Of a DNA stretch of 64,000 nt, positions 44,794-60,180 are shown piece after piece; the stretch's first letter is position 1, and each line of letters begins with the position of its first letter. The translations under genes were made by a program, and so were the position numbers. Source of the DNA: Isoetes taiwanensis (lineage: Eukaryota; Streptophyta; Lycopodiopsida; Isoetales; Isoetaceae). The DNA is taken from positions 15,018,902 to 15,082,901 of the forward strand of contig JAJEKV010000006.1 of assembly GCA_021234155.1 (NCBI GenBank). The letters run 5' to 3'. The notes under the pieces were generated by a model, which did not search any database, had not been told where the DNA came from, and saw only the letters and a program-made list of their open reading frames with translations.

Positions 44794-47028
44794 TCTATAA
44801 ATATAAATATATATATTCAATGTCCACTGAATAGCTCTTCTTTTGCCATTTAACTGCCAAGATTTTGAAGGTCCTTTTTGGGCTTTGAATAAGCTGTCTA
44901 AGTCACCTTGATCAGGCACTATTTCTATATCATCGATATGTATTACCATATGGCCTGGACCATATGAGAAATGGCCACACATGAAAGATAACTTGCATGT
45001 TGCATTGCAGATAACATTTTACAAAGCATGGCCCCTATGGTTGTTCATGCTTCATTGCAAGCGACATTGTAATATTGACAACTAAGCATGGCATAGTTTT
45101 CTATGGAAGTCTCTTAAACAAGGTACTTGGTTATTTTACAAAATCCTTTCTCTATATATGCACACTTGTCTCGGGCAAAGTGGTCTCTATTTATCTTAAA
45201 CCTTACAAATATATACATGCAACTTGAATGCATGAGTGCCACTTGGCACTAAATTAAATGAGCTTGCATGCAATTGTTACTTTTTGTTGTTTCTCACACT
45301 TTTGTTGCTTCTACTAAAAATGCATACGCCCATATATGGGCATCGCCATATTTTGCTCTTGGGTGCCTATGATTGGCTAGACGGATTTGGCACCTTTAAG
45401 GTATGTTTTGCAATTGTAGTTGTAAATGTTTAATATTGAATGGACATGGTGATTTTCAAGGGCATTTGGCAATAGCAAATTGTTTATGTACACGAGGCAT
45501 CTTTGCCCTAAGTATTTGGTTCATCTTTTTGGAACCCTAAGCGGCCAAAACCATCTGCGAACCCTAAATCCGAAATTAGGGTCAGCCCAGCTCACAATGC
45601 GGCGCCCAACTTATCTGCTACTATGCTACAGATTTGCCATAGCCGATTTGCAAGAAGATCTGAACATATTCCGGCAATTCTATGCTACTTCATTTCAAGG
45701 ATAGTTGCCAATCAGTCGATTCAGTTCAATGTGCCTGTGTTAATCCCCATGGATATCTTCCATCCGAGACTCGATCTATCTGCTGAATCTATTTGTTGCT
45801 CAACCTGTATTATTACATGCCTGCAAATGGTGGATGCTCTGAGTTTTCTAATCAGTACATGATTCAAGTTTTTCAAAGAAAAGGAGGAGGATATTCTCGT
45901 TGCTTTATAGCAACCTCTGTTTAACTATGGGCAGCCAGCCTGCTGGAATCTTGCATTAGAGCAACTCGCTACTGGAGGACGATGCAACATATGTGGACCT
46001 CCATTTAAACCAGGTTCTTACAACAGATTTAATATTACTTCCAGCTCTAGTTGATCTCCAAACTAGCTGGCTGTGTCTTTTATATTCTGTTCTCATTATT
46101 TCTACTAGCTTTATACTTGTTCTTTGCTTAACTGATTTAAGTAGCAAAGGGTAAAGGGCGATGAGCCATGGAATTCTCTAGCTTACCTGACGCCCCTTGC
46201 CTTTTTACCTTTATGAAGCTAACTAAGGTACTGATTGGGTGCAGGTAACCGGAGTTCCATTTCCCTTACTCCATTATTTCGGTTTATGGATGTCTTTGGA
46301 GCGTCTTTGATTCAAGGACCGGACTTAAATGTTTGTACAAGTGTTTGTTTAAACGTCTCGCATAAACGGTATACCCTCTTTTTTGGGGATGCAAGTTATT
46401 TGAAGAAAAAGCGTGAAATGACCTCTTGGTAATACTCAGATTCTGCTTAAAACTACATCTGCTACATCTTATATCTTGGATTTCAGAAATACTGTCTTAA
46501 AATTTTTGTATAAGGAAAGCACCATTTGACTTTGCATATGCTTTAGTTTAAACGATCATTGTATCTATTTCTGGCAATGTGGCAAGACCCTTAATCTGCT
46601 GCAGCATATTTCAGTAAATATAGTGTGCATAAACCACCATTCGTTTGCCTCATAGCCAAACTTCAAGGCTCTGTATCTGATATTGCATATTTCAGTATAT
46701 TTTTTCATTAATGGGTACATGTTTAGAAGCATGCACATGCTTTGTAATTTGTTGTGAGGGGAGTTCATGCATGAAGCATGCATGGAATGCCACTAAAATA
46801 TGGTAGAAATATGATTGTTAAGGCGGTCAAAATAACATGAAATGCACACTATTGTGCTGGTTTGTTTGCATAATGAACCTATGAGCATACTGTATTTCCA
46901 TTCTGTCTAAAATCTGGCAAGCTTACACATGGTAAATGAGGTTCGGAATGTGGCAAGGTTCTATATGGCTTCCCATTGATTGATAATGGGTTCGATAAGC
47001 CTTAGCCTCTGGGAGGTTAAGATAAACT

Positions 47029-47034
<6 letters not shown>
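44794..47034 (+). repeat. 3.1-kb tandem array, copy 4 (partial, 2.24 kb)
   Basis: Truncated at 'aaactgactatatat', where the full unit continues 'tcctggacttcg'. The break lies in the unit's own short TA run, which merges into a long (TA)n. The copy 3/copy 4 junction reads 'cagcccttatataagctcacc', unlike 'cagcccttatgctttcacc' at the earlier junctions. A deviating CTG/CAG patch lies at 46,280-46,440. Confidence 0.95.

Positions 47035-47075
<41 letters not shown>
47032..47075. repeat. (TA)n, right border of tandem array
   Basis: 44 bp of TA, followed by 'tacaagtctttgtactat', the R-arm start with one substitution. The array is thus flanked L arm-(TA)n on the left and (TA)n-R arm on the right. Confidence 0.95.
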
Positions 47076-47077
<2 letters not shown>

Positions 47078-48300
47078 AGTCTTTGTACTATGACGGAGTG
47101 TACCAAGTCAACTGGTCATTCGTTTGTCGAAATTTCTGTCTGGGGAATTTACAACGAAGATCTTAGCAAAGAGTTTTATTTATCTATATTAATGATCCTA
47201 TTGGGTAAAGACAAATAGAAAAGCCAGGGGAGTTCATTGTTATTTACATATAAGCTATCTGCATGCACAAAGATGGGGTTTTTTATCTATTTACATGCAT
47301 ATATGCTCAATATTAGGTCCTTTTTTTAGGGTCTTGGGCACTATTCTGGGTAAATTATATTCGGAATGGGCCATGGGGTTTTTTGCCACCCCTTCAATGT
47401 AGATGGCATATCCTCCTACATATGAGTGCATTCCTCTTGCTAAATTAGACTTGAACTCGAGTTGTTCACTACAAAATCCAACCAATACTGCAATCTAAAG
47501 CGTTGCAGGATTCCATGCAAAAGTTCCTCGAGGGGGAAAGTTCCCTAATTTTGCCAGATATAAAAGCATTTAACAAAATTAGATAACTACTATTAAAAAA
47601 TGTCTAGCACTATAGAAAAGCATATTAGTATTTTTTGCCATTTTAATTGTTCTTACTCAATGCATGTCCATTCCTAAACTCTCCATAAAGTTTAGGCCCA
47701 TGTAACCTTGGTTATTATGATTTCATATATAACTTGTTTGATAGTCTAATTTAAAGTTTGCACTAAGCATTGCAAATGTGAAGTACTGCCAAATTATTAT
47801 AAATATATTTTTCTCCTTGTCTGTTAAAGGCATCTTGCAATCAAACTCATCCCGGCGCAGTTAGAGAATCCTTCTCAATAGAGAGGTGTGCTAGCAAAAA
47901 ATAATATCACAAAGTTCTTGATGAACGATGTCTCCTATTTTTAGCATGCAGGGTGCCTTTGGCTCAAATAAGTTGAATTCAAAGTCTCCTCTAACAACTA
48001 GCACTAGCGTATTTGTTCAAGAGTCTATTGGAAATGCATCCATACACAATCGCAGCCTACTCAAATTGTAAATGTTGACTGGTTCAGGGTCTATTATATT
48101 CCAAAATCATCTGAACTGGAAGCGCAATTTCTTTAGGTGGAAGCTAATGATTCTCGGCAAGTCTACAACATGTAGAATACTTTGACAACTTGGTGGATAT
48201 CGTGCCAGATAACTTGTTTGACCATGTGCTCTCTTGACTATTGGTAATAAAAAGGAAAGAGCCCTTAACTTGAGGTTCTGCAGTGCCAAGAACCTTAGAA
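47076..48300 (+). repeat. R-arm-related sequence, diverged
   Basis: It begins with the R-arm start. At about 47,890-47,925 it shares 'agttcttgatgaa' and flanking bases with 58,110-58,145. At 48,195-48,290 it carries the 'gagcccttaacttgaggttctgca' type block in inverted orientation relative to 51,415. It is therefore a rearranged or composite copy. Confidence 0.45.
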
Positions 48301-48489
48301 GCAGCCATTTACATACGTCAAAGATTAATATAAGGAAAGCATAGGTGTCATTGTAGGTTGTTTGGATCCTGGATTGTGATCTTGACTTGCAAAAATGATA
48401 TTATGCTTCAAAGATGTAAAGTGTTTTATCTTGTCAAACGTTGGCAAGATCTTAATATAAAAATGGACACTAGGCAAAAGGCATTTTGC

Positions 48490-48606
48490 AACCCCTCCAA
48501 ATTATTGGATTGAATTGAATAAAGCACCCATGCCATAGCTTAACGGATATGACAATCATTGGATTGAATTGAATAAGGCACCCATGCCATAGCTTAATGC
48601 ATATGA
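48490..48606. repeat. 55-bp tandem duplication
   Basis: The block 'ggattgaattgaataa(a/g)gc' through 'catatgacaatcatt' occurs twice in a row with few differences. Next to it, 'tgagacataggtgg' is doubled at about 48,642-48,671. Slippage-type duplications. Confidence 0.85.
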
Positions 48607-49543
48607 CAATCATTAGCACATAGATAGCATATGACAATTGTTGAGACATAGGTGGCTGAGACATAGGTGGCACGTGAGAATACACTAGATAAGTGAACAT
48701 TTCGGACAAACTTTTATGGCAATGTAGAATTGTAATGGTTAAGATTAATATCATTTCCTTGCTTGCTTTCGTATGCATCCATTGACAAGTTCTATAAATT
48801 GTTTAAACATGTCTATGTGATTTACTAGGACCTAGAGGAATCAAGTCACCGTTGCACCCTATGAATTCAATTGATTCCAATTAGAAAATGTGACTACCAA
48901 TGCGGAGATTAAAACTCTACTAAGAAAACAAAAATGCCAATTTTTGAGGATGGTTAAATGTGAAAGCTTGTGTTTGCATCTGAATGCACTGCACAAATCT
49001 TCACAATGCCAACCAAAAATCCTGTGTTCGAAAATTTGATATTGATGCCAAGCACTTCCAGTACCTACCTTCGCTGCCATGAAATATTACCAGAAATAAT
49101 CACAATTTAAAGATCTTCTGCAAATATCACTACTTTATTGTCCAGCAAAATGACAACATTTGCATGTTCAATCAAAGAATGCATTGATAAAACAGTGTTA
49201 TATGGCTCCACAACCGTTGTTGAAATCTGCAAAAATAGGAATTGAAAATGAAAGTTTTTAGTGCAAATGCATGGGATTTTTAAACGTCCTTTCTTTCTCT
49301 AAAAGATTAACACATTTCCGTTGAAAGCACTGTTCTTCTCTTTTCGCTACTAATAGAAGACTGCGAGTTCCCAGTCGCTTTAACCTTTTCCTGCTCGAGT
49401 TGATTGAGAAAAAGAGTTCGCCTTGTAGTGGGATGCAAAGAACCTCGCATTTTTCTCTGCTACACAGCCAGCGAGTAAGTCATGCAACAGAACGCCAGAT
49501 TTTAAATAGAGGAATGGATTCGTGTTCTTCTACATACCACATT

Positions 49544-50021
49544 CTATTTGTTCACTTGTATGTGGACTGGATCCGAGGTCTGGTGTTGCATTTTTTCCAT
49601 ATGGCTTTCAACTGGAATAAGGCTCTGCATTGTCTTCAACTGCATGGTCGGTTGATGAAATCCATTGCAATCTTCTTCCCGATAAGCAGGTCCAATCCCG
49701 CTGAGCCTGTTTATGGTAGAAACATGGCGCCCATTTCCATTATACTCTGATCCTTTCTCTAAACTCAGATCCTGAAGTGTAGACGATATTATTTCTTCTC
49801 CGACAGACCCATCAGATGAGGAACCCTGCAAATGCCGGTTTTGAGAGCCATTTTTCTCGCTCCACTGACCAGAAACAAAACCTAGGCGTTCTTGCAAATA
49901 TTTCTAGAGCTCCATGGTATCACCTGGGGGAGCTCAGAGAACATGCAGAAGGAGGAGCCTATACTCCGGCGCCTTCTAGCACCATGCCAGTAGCCCTGTT
50001 TTTCTGCCACAGCCAAAACTT
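49544..50021 (-). CDS. Possible gene start and 117-codon frame, unknown
   Basis: The minus strand has an open frame at 49,897-49,544 with QERLGFVSGQWSEKNGSQNR and LQGSSSDGSVGEEIISSTLQ, hydrophilic and Ser/Gln-rich. About 120 bases upstream, a GC-richer leader-like stretch carries ATGGCGGCAAGTTTTGGC near 50,021, stopped by TAG after 18 codons. A TAG just upstream of the long frame could be a miscalled CAG. The look is that of a 5' exon of a regulatory-type protein, but I recognise no family. Confidence 0.3.
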
Positions 50022-50094
50022 GCCGCCATCGTCCAAATTGCCACGTCACTAATTTAAAAAAAAAAAACAGAATCTATTATAATAGAAAAATAAA

Positions 50095-52110
<2,016 letters not shown>

Positions 52111-52210
52111 TTCCAAATCAACATTTTTCTTTGTCCTGGGATATAATAAATGAGTTGTTCTCTTAGAAGAGCTGGAAACAAAATGCCCTGATCATAATAC
52201 CATTGTTACT

Positions 52211-52296
52211 TCATGTTCATGGTGTAAGCCAGAAAACATTTAATTGTTACTTCATGTTCATGGTGTAAGCCAGAAAACATTTAAATTATGCCCATG
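52211..52296. repeat. About 43-bp tandem duplication
   Basis: 'ttgttacttcatgttcatgg' through 'gccagaaaacattta' is present twice without an intervening spacer and nearly identical. It is very recent, or an assembly or slippage product. Confidence 0.9.
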
Positions 52297-52610
52297 AACT
52301 GAGGCTATAACCAGAAGAGTTTTGCTTGGGTCGGGTCGAAGCACAAAACAGAGAGAGGACTTGAATGAGCCTTAAATTGTACAATAATAGCTTTTGTTTT
52401 GAGATCCTTCACTACTATTTGTAAATTAAATGCACTTATGAGTACGTTTGTGCATTTAATGTTGTAACGCAAGGAAGATCCTTACTATTCTTTCATGGTC
52501 AAGCTCAGAGTTGATTCCATACAATTGCGTTTCAATTTGTCACCTACAAACACTTCAAAACCTGTATCCTTTATACTGCATTGTGCATCGTTTTTAGAAG
52601 TCTCGATACT

Positions 52611-52976
52611 CTATATATGTGTTCCATACACATCAACAACTCTAGTATCAATGTCGTCATCTAAGCCAGCCTGAAAGTCACCATTATCACAATCAATCCC
52701 ATATTTGATTACATCCACTGCAAACCTCTTTATGGCTATGGTCTTATCTCCCTGAAAATCAGCTGTAAGCTTTGCACAATCATCTAAAGTAGCAGCACTG
52801 CTTAAAGCATCATTGTTGGAATGGGATCCAACAAAGGTAGAGAACTGGTGACATCAGTTTCCTAACTTTGCAGCTCTTCCTTGGTTTTTGAGGTTTTATA
52901 ATCTGCATTTTCATCATTCATTTGTAACGCCCTGTCTTTTAACACGGCAATAGATTTGTTCTTGCTACCAGAAAAG
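52611..52976 (-). CDS. 3' exons of unknown gene (same locus as 54 kb)
   Basis: Exon-like stretch 52,862-52,976, after an acceptor GCAG, reads SGSKNKSIAVLKDRALQMND and ADYKTSKTKEELQS. After a one-base frame change, 52,829-52,611 reads SNNDALSSAATLDDCAKLTA, DFQGDKTIAIKRFAVDVIKY and DCDNGDFQAGLDDDIDTRVV to a TAG stop. Low-complexity bias is absent and Asp/Lys alternate as in a folded or coiled protein. CTG/CAG frequency is normal here. I do not recognise the family. It may be the C-terminal part of the gene whose middle exons lie at 53.8-54.2 kb. Confidence 0.5.
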
Positions 52977-53839
52977 CTGCATCATTTCAAATGCAATTCT
53001 GTTTGCAGCATATGAAATGCCAGTTTAGTTCTCTGCTATATGCCACTCAAATTTATCTAGCCTTTCCTGTGAAATTTGCGAGAGGGAATGTAAAATTGTT
53101 CCTGCTGTTTGCAGAGATCCAGCACATGCCTCACAAATCTTCAACCTTCAAAAAACGGAGGGAATTACAAATATTCAACATACCAACAAAAAAGGATCAA
53201 GCATGATCACGTGGCATGAGATTCACTGGCTTGCACAGAAGAGCTCAGTCCTTGGTTGCAGAATGTAAAAAATAAACTGTTATTGTGCACCAATAACAGG
53301 CCTTTACAGTGCATAAGGAATTCTTCAGCTGCAATATCCTAGATAGTTTCTGCACTTAGATGCAAAGACAGGATCTACAAACTCGCATTAATTAATACTT
53401 ACTTCCAAACTGGAGTCATCATATACTTTCAAATGTTCCCTCTTATTTCAGGATACGCAACAAAGCATAAGTACGCTAAAAATTATCCTTTCAAGTAAAA
53501 CAATGTCCTGAGATGCTGGCTATAACAAAGCATAAATGGAGAATATATACTTGCATTCGACTCCTGGAATTGCATTCAGGGTCTATTCGACAACCTGCAA
53601 GTTTTTATTCTGGCCTTGCAATCCAAAAGCAACATCGCCTATGATGTTAAAGAAATGTGCTCTAATTAATAAGCTGGAATTTCAGAAAGGGAATTACGAT
53701 AATGAAGCATAGTGAATAAAGGTTTCATTGTAAATTATAGATTGTAAATCGTCTGAGAATGTAAAATAACAAACCATGTAACAATTATAAGAAAAGATTG
53801 AAAGAAACAGTATGACAGTTTGCATGTGTCGTTCATACC

Positions 53840-54223
53840 CAGCAACAGGTGGCCCAAAGCATGGACCATCCCCGTTAATCTGCATAAATTTAGAGTCCTG
53901 CAAAACCTGTACAGCGGTGCCTATGGCTATAATCTCATACTGGCTATAAATTTTGTCATGTTTATATCTTTCTTTAATTACCTTTCAGAGCTTAGCAAAG
54001 TCAGTCTCTCGGTTAATGTCACAATATCCTAGAATAGACATATCTTTCGTAAACATAATCTGAGGTATTCTACAATTACCTTTTTGAGCATCGAAATTCT
54101 GGAAACTTGCATGCCAGGTACAATCCAAACAGGGCTCCTTTCACCTCCATTGCTCATTCGTTTAACATCGACATATAAATTGCTTAAAGGAACAATAATA
54201 ATATGGTCCTTACTTTTATATCT
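53840..54223 (-). CDS. Internal exons of unknown gene
   Basis: A clean 48-codon exon at 54,080-54,223 (CCAG/AGATAT to AAAAAG/GTAATT) reads RYKSKDHIIIVPLSNLYVDV, KRMSNGGERSPVWIVPGMQV and SRISMLKK. Further on, 53,982-54,028 (TCTAG/GATATT to AAAG/GTAATT) reads DIVTLTERLTLLSSER. At about 53,840-53,960 a frame reads SQYEIIAIGTAVQVLQDSKF, MQINGDGPCFGPPVAGYERH. The first two exons would be separated by only 51 bases, short for a plant intron, and the stretch between is open except for one TAG, so they may be one exon. Family not recognised. Confidence 0.5.
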
Positions 54224-55967
54224 CTGGCAATACGATCACGGAGCAGATTAGGTACTGCGTGCAATAGAAGCAGCACTTACACTTACACATTCATAGGCTT
54301 GCCCTTCTAGTCGGGAAATCATGTGAGCATTGCAAAGATGTGGTAATTTAGCAAATGGTTTACGGCAATCAAAATATTGCCAGTGTAAGTCTGTAGAAAA
54401 GGTACAAAATATTGTCAGAAAATGAAAATTTTTCTGAACATCCTTCAAAATGGCCATACTACCTAGTCAATAACAAACTACTATACTGGAAAAAATGAGG
54501 ATGTTATGGTAACTTATCTGTTCGAGGCCTTTAAAAAACCTTACAGAAAACACATTTTTATTGGTGGATTGTACATACCAGATTTATAAGGCCCCAGCTT
54601 TGGAATCTATACAATAAACAATCCTATTAGCAGAATAAGGTGCTTACCCTCGTATGAATGTCAAAGTCCTCTTACTCTTTCTTCATGGCACAAGTGGCAG
54701 AAGGTAAAGAACCTTATTCCCCAACACTTTCAGAGTGATCTGATCTAGATCTGTAGACACAACAGTGGGCTATGAGCTTAAAAACTAAACTGCAGATTTA
54801 AAAGCCTATATAAATGCTCTATCTTGATTTGCATCTTCTAGACAGCAATCATTTCTTTTCTAAGTCCAACTGCAGACAGAAATGCACAAGACTCAATCCA
54901 CAAGTTTTAGGATCAAATTTGGAAGAGAAAATCTAACGTACCTTATTTTGAATAGAAAAGCTGATGAAGTTCGTATCTACCAACACATGAAATGGAGGAC
55001 CTAGCGCCAGATTGCAAGCACAAAATAATAAGAACATAAGTGTTCTTATGTGATTCAAGAAGAAAATGAAGATTTAAGAAGAATTGCATCTTAGCAGCAG
55101 AAAAGATCATATGTTATCCATGATCTGCATTAGATATAAACAAAGTATAAGAACAACAACCGGCAAAAAAAACCTTTGAAGATAACTGAGAAACAAAACA
55201 CAGATTGACTAACATATCTGTTGCAGGTCATTGAAGACTAAGCTTCTGTATATATTTACATTCTGCAAGTGTTGAATATTTTTCAGAAATTTACGGATGC
55301 TATATATGCATGGGACCATCATCTACACTTGCATTTGCTAACAAAGGGCAAGCATCTAAGCCAAAAACAAAAAACGCAAATCATAAAGGTTAAAATAGTA
55401 CGAATGCTTCCCATCATGAAGATCTGCAAAATCACAGAAGAATGCGTCCGCTGAAACTAAAAGTTTGGAAGATTGGGTTGAACGCTTGGCATTGTAAAAG
55501 TCCAATAAGAAATAAGTCTTCGTAAAAGAGCCGTTGGTTAAATGGACGTGCTCCCTTTTTCTCTCATCTTTATACCTCCGACTGAAAGTATCAGCACCTA
55601 GCGCAGCTTTTAACCCAGATATGAGTATTAAGGCTAGGTTTTTGAGAAGCATAAAACTGAAGAAACCTAGATCTTGAGGGTATGCCAGATATAAATCTAT
55701 TCAAGATTGTTTATTGGGAGCGTAGAAGAGGCAGAATCGAGGGATTGGAAATGCGGAGACGTATACAACTGCTACAAAACATCAAAACCGCAAATCAGAC
55801 AAACTCTAAACAACCAAACCGCAATGGCAACGTTAATGCGCTGGTGGCTTCAAATTAAAAAATACCGCTTATCAAAAGGCAACCCCGAAACAAAAATGGA
55901 TAGAGAACATGAATGAATATGCAAAATTTCTTAGCCCAATCAGAAGAACAAACACTGATTTCACATG

Positions 55968-56056
55968 AGCTTACCACAGTCCATTGTCTGAATAGCCAGC
56001 GACCTTCTAACTGATTCACCTGGCAATTGCTGGAGCAAGGGAATTGATCCAAGAAA
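55968..56056 (-). CDS. Exon with FLGSIPLLQQLP motif, unknown gene
   Basis: Between CTTGCAG/TG and TGTG/GTAAGC the minus strand encodes VIDFLGSIPLLQQLPGESVR with RSLAIQTMDCG. The first half resembles the N-terminal start of plant cyclic-nucleotide-domain proteins such as peroxisomal acyl-CoA thioesterase II ('V(I/V)EFLGNVPLLQ(R/K)LPSSSL'). The second half does not follow that family. It probably belongs to the same minus-strand gene as the 52.6-54.2 kb exons, but this is inference from strand and distance only. Confidence 0.4.
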
Positions 56057-56459
56057 ATCTATCACTGCAAGAACAAACACGAAATTAATGATAAGAACAT
56101 CAAGTGTCTAAGAGCCCGTATAAACTTTCATGTAGATACTAGCCGGATCACACAGGGAACGTTTACAGAGAGTATGGAAGCATAAAAGCACGGATGCAAA
56201 CTTATCATCCAAAATAATTATGCCTCATCATCCTTTGGCAAATACCCATCGAAAGACCAATATCTGCCTGCAAGACCAGGACTGAAAATGAATTTCCATA
56301 AAAGAAATTCGTGAATACAGATAAAATAAGAAGAAAGGTAAGGAAATAGTACATCAATCTTCAGCAGCTGTTGTTGTCTTCAAGCATGCTCTAAACAAAA
56401 TGAGAGGCGGCGGCTTGATCGGCTTCTGCATACGACGACCATTTAAAGGCATAGAAGCC

Positions 56460-56690
56460 CTGTATCCATATCTGAAACCTTGGATGATTGAAGACTTAAA
56501 TTAACACATTCTGGAGATGTGCGGCAAAATGCAAAGGGCTAAGCGGACTCAGAGATCCGTTGGGCAAAGATAAAGCTTGCTTGCCCCGGCTCCATATCTG
56601 CAACCTTGGAGTGATGAAGACCTAAGCCAACACATGGAGATGTACCGCAAAAATCAAAGGGCTAACCGGATTGTATGAACAGTGGGGAAG
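56460..56690 (-). repeat. Diverged about 120-bp tandem duplication
   Basis: On the minus strand, 'ttagccctttgatttttgcg' with 'cacatctcca', 'aggtcttcatcactccaaggttgcagatatgg' type sequence (about 56,587-56,680) recurs, diverged, at about 56,463-56,560 with 'ttagccctttgcattttgcc'. It is probably a leader or intron duplication near the 5' end of the unknown gene. Confidence 0.6.
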
Positions 56691-56744
56691 CCATAGCCAA
56701 GAATCTAAGGAAGCATAGCGCCTAGAGCCTAACACGAGCATCTA

Positions 56745-56830
56745 GCGCCTGAGCTACCATCGCCATGGCGATGAGCGCCGCGGCTTCGCCATCGCCACTG
56801 CTCTGCCATCACAAAAAGAGAGGAACGCGC
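56745..56830 (-). promoter_or_regulatory. GC-rich 5' end candidate of minus-strand gene
   Basis: A locally GC-rich stretch ('gatgagcgccgcggcttcgc') contains a minus-strand ATG near 56,813 opening MAEQWRWRSRGAHRHGDGSS, closed by TAG after about 26 codons. Such GC-rich spots in AT-rich plant DNA often mark first exons or leaders. There is no definite TATA box or start. Confidence 0.3.
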
Positions 56831-56939
56831 GTGGGGAATGTAGTGAACATTCTCCTATACGAAATCAAATAATGGTCCAAACAAAAAATCGATTCTTTTT
56901 CAACCTTTTTATCCTACTTTTTTTTTTCTTTTTTCTAAG

Positions 56940-58260
<1,321 letters not shown>

Positions 58261-59300
58261 CTATACTATTAAATGTCAAAAACTTGAATGTCTTTCTCAA
58301 TATGATATTGTGATCACATCTAATATGAAAGCAATGATATTATAACAAATAGCTATGCTAAATTTATATAGGGATGGTGATATAATGCAATAGGTAATTT
58401 TCGTGGAAGGGGCCTTTGTGCCCCGTAAAATGTGGGGCAGTGTTGCCAGACGAGGGATCACGAGCGGTTGGAAAAGAGATTGGAATTAGGTTCTAAGGCT
58501 GAAACACCATATGAAATGGGTCTTGCAAAAACTAGTGTTCTTCCAATTGAAGTTGAACCATTGTCTTAGACACCTTATTGCATTAATCGAGTGAAAATAT
58601 TGAAATTGAATACACCGTCACAAAAACCAATAATAATGTGCACAAATATAGGATGGTACATGGAAATCATAAAATGACGTGGACAATTTGTATCGAACTA
58701 ATGTAAGGAATTCTAAATCTAAAATAAGCCTAATGCAAGGCAAGAATATAATGCTTGTCTTCTAGGCTAGCTAAATAAAAAATAAACTCAGTGCAAGGCT
58801 AAAATACAATGATTATCTTCTAGCTAGCATTGTGAAGGGAGAGGCATAGATGCGAAGTCACATCTTTGCCTCTGCCGCTCTGCACCAAAAATTTATTGAA
58901 TTTTGTGTTTTATAGAGTATCCAAGCACTTGCAAAGAAGAAGCTTGACATATTAGGTTACCCATCTCACTTAGGCATTTACATAAAGCATGGTAAAAGGA
59001 TCGAGATCATGAAATATTTATGTACATATTGATGCTAGGTTCTAATGTCTTATAGACCTTGCAAAGATTGTAAATCATTATAGTTAATTTTATAGGCCAT
59101 GCAAAATCTGCATATTGGCTCAGACAACAATAAAAGAAATTTTAGCTTTTGGGGCTATAGTTATTTGGATCGAACTTGTATGAAAAAAGCCTAGAAATTG
59201 TAATTTTTTGCATTATAGATATCGGAAGAATAGGTTAGAGGATTTTGATTCCATATAGTAATTTTCAATTCCAACAAGCTCTTCGGATATTGAGTTTATT
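58261..59300. other. No recognisable gene
   Basis: AT-rich. A local pair 'taaaataa(g/a)' with 'caaggc.a.aata.aatg' at about 58,720-58,815 indicates an imperfect duplication of about 65 bp. No exon match. Confidence 0.4.
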
Positions 59301-59307
59301 CGTATAC

Positions 59308-59901
59308 CTGTTTGATGCTGGTCTTCCTTCACATTGTTCTGAAAAAGGCGAAGAATTGTATATGCCTGAATTGTATATAAATTAGTCCAATGACTTAAGC
59401 CTTGGTAGTGCACACATTTGAAAGGCATGTTTCGCTTGTGTTTAACAATCATTTAACAATCATATGGTTTAAAATACACTTAACAATCATTCTTGCTTCT
59501 GCTTAAATGGTTCACCAAATTTAGAACCAGTCCATTCCTAGTCGGTGATCACAGGTTCTTGAAATTGCTGATAAGTGCAACAAAACCGCATGCTATACCT
59601 TGCTAGCAAGAAGAGAAATGTTATTCTGTTGGCTTCCAAAACTATTGATAAGCCAGCTTTGCACCACAAGTATGGTGGGAAACATCATACCGCTTATTAA
59701 AGCAATCAGTGTACCAAGGAACATTTGTAACATATCATACCTGTCAGCGTACTCAAACAACCTCTAGTATGGCAGAGAATCTGATTGCTTGATCCGCGGA
59801 TTCAAACATCTGGGTTACTTACATTCAATATCTAAGCTTGCTCTCTTGATTTCCTCCAGAAATGAATTTGTTTTTGGGTCGCAAAAATCTAAGCTCTCTT
59901 G
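59308..59901 (-). pseudogene. ABCB-type transporter fragment (TMD1 exons)
   Basis: Exon ending at 59,599 (CAAG/GTATAG), starting near 59,762, encodes LFEYADRYDMLQMFLGTLIA, LISGMMFPTILVVQSWLINS and FGSQQNNISLLASK. This matches the start of the first membrane domain of plant ABCB/P-glycoprotein transporters ('LF..AD..D..LM..G...A..NG...P......INSFG..QN......SK'). Exon 59,308-59,365 (TTCAG/GCATAT, ACAG/GTATAC) encodes AYTILRLFQNNVKEDQHQTG, resembling 'YLKTILRQD..FFD.ET.TG'. A possible N-terminal exon, 59,823-59,901, reads QESLDFCDPKTNSFLEEIKR. The exon between ('GERQAARIR') and all nucleotide-binding motifs (Walker A/B) are missing. ABCB proteins export auxin and other compounds. A fragment. Confidence 0.7.
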
Positions 59902-60180
59902 CTGTCATATAAAATGGGAACGACTTTCAAATCAGAACTTGTACTGTACATAAGAACTTGTACTGTACATAGTAAGTCATAAAAAAGAAGGTTGCGCTAC
60001 TTATAGAACACTGGAAGCCAGAAAATTGTCATTGCCATTCCGGAACAAAAACACCTTTGGATGTTGCACCTCACCCTACTTTATCCAATAAAAGCACCAC
60101 GTTGCATTTAAAATGGACCTAGCAAAACAAATGTAAACAGCTCTCTTGAAATGTTCATACCTTTAATATAATGCCCGACT

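Noticed and set aside
55968-56056. Firm call as acyl-CoA thioesterase II
   Set aside because: Only the first 15-20 residues fit. The rest of the exon and the neighbouring exons do not follow that family, so it was left as an unknown gene.
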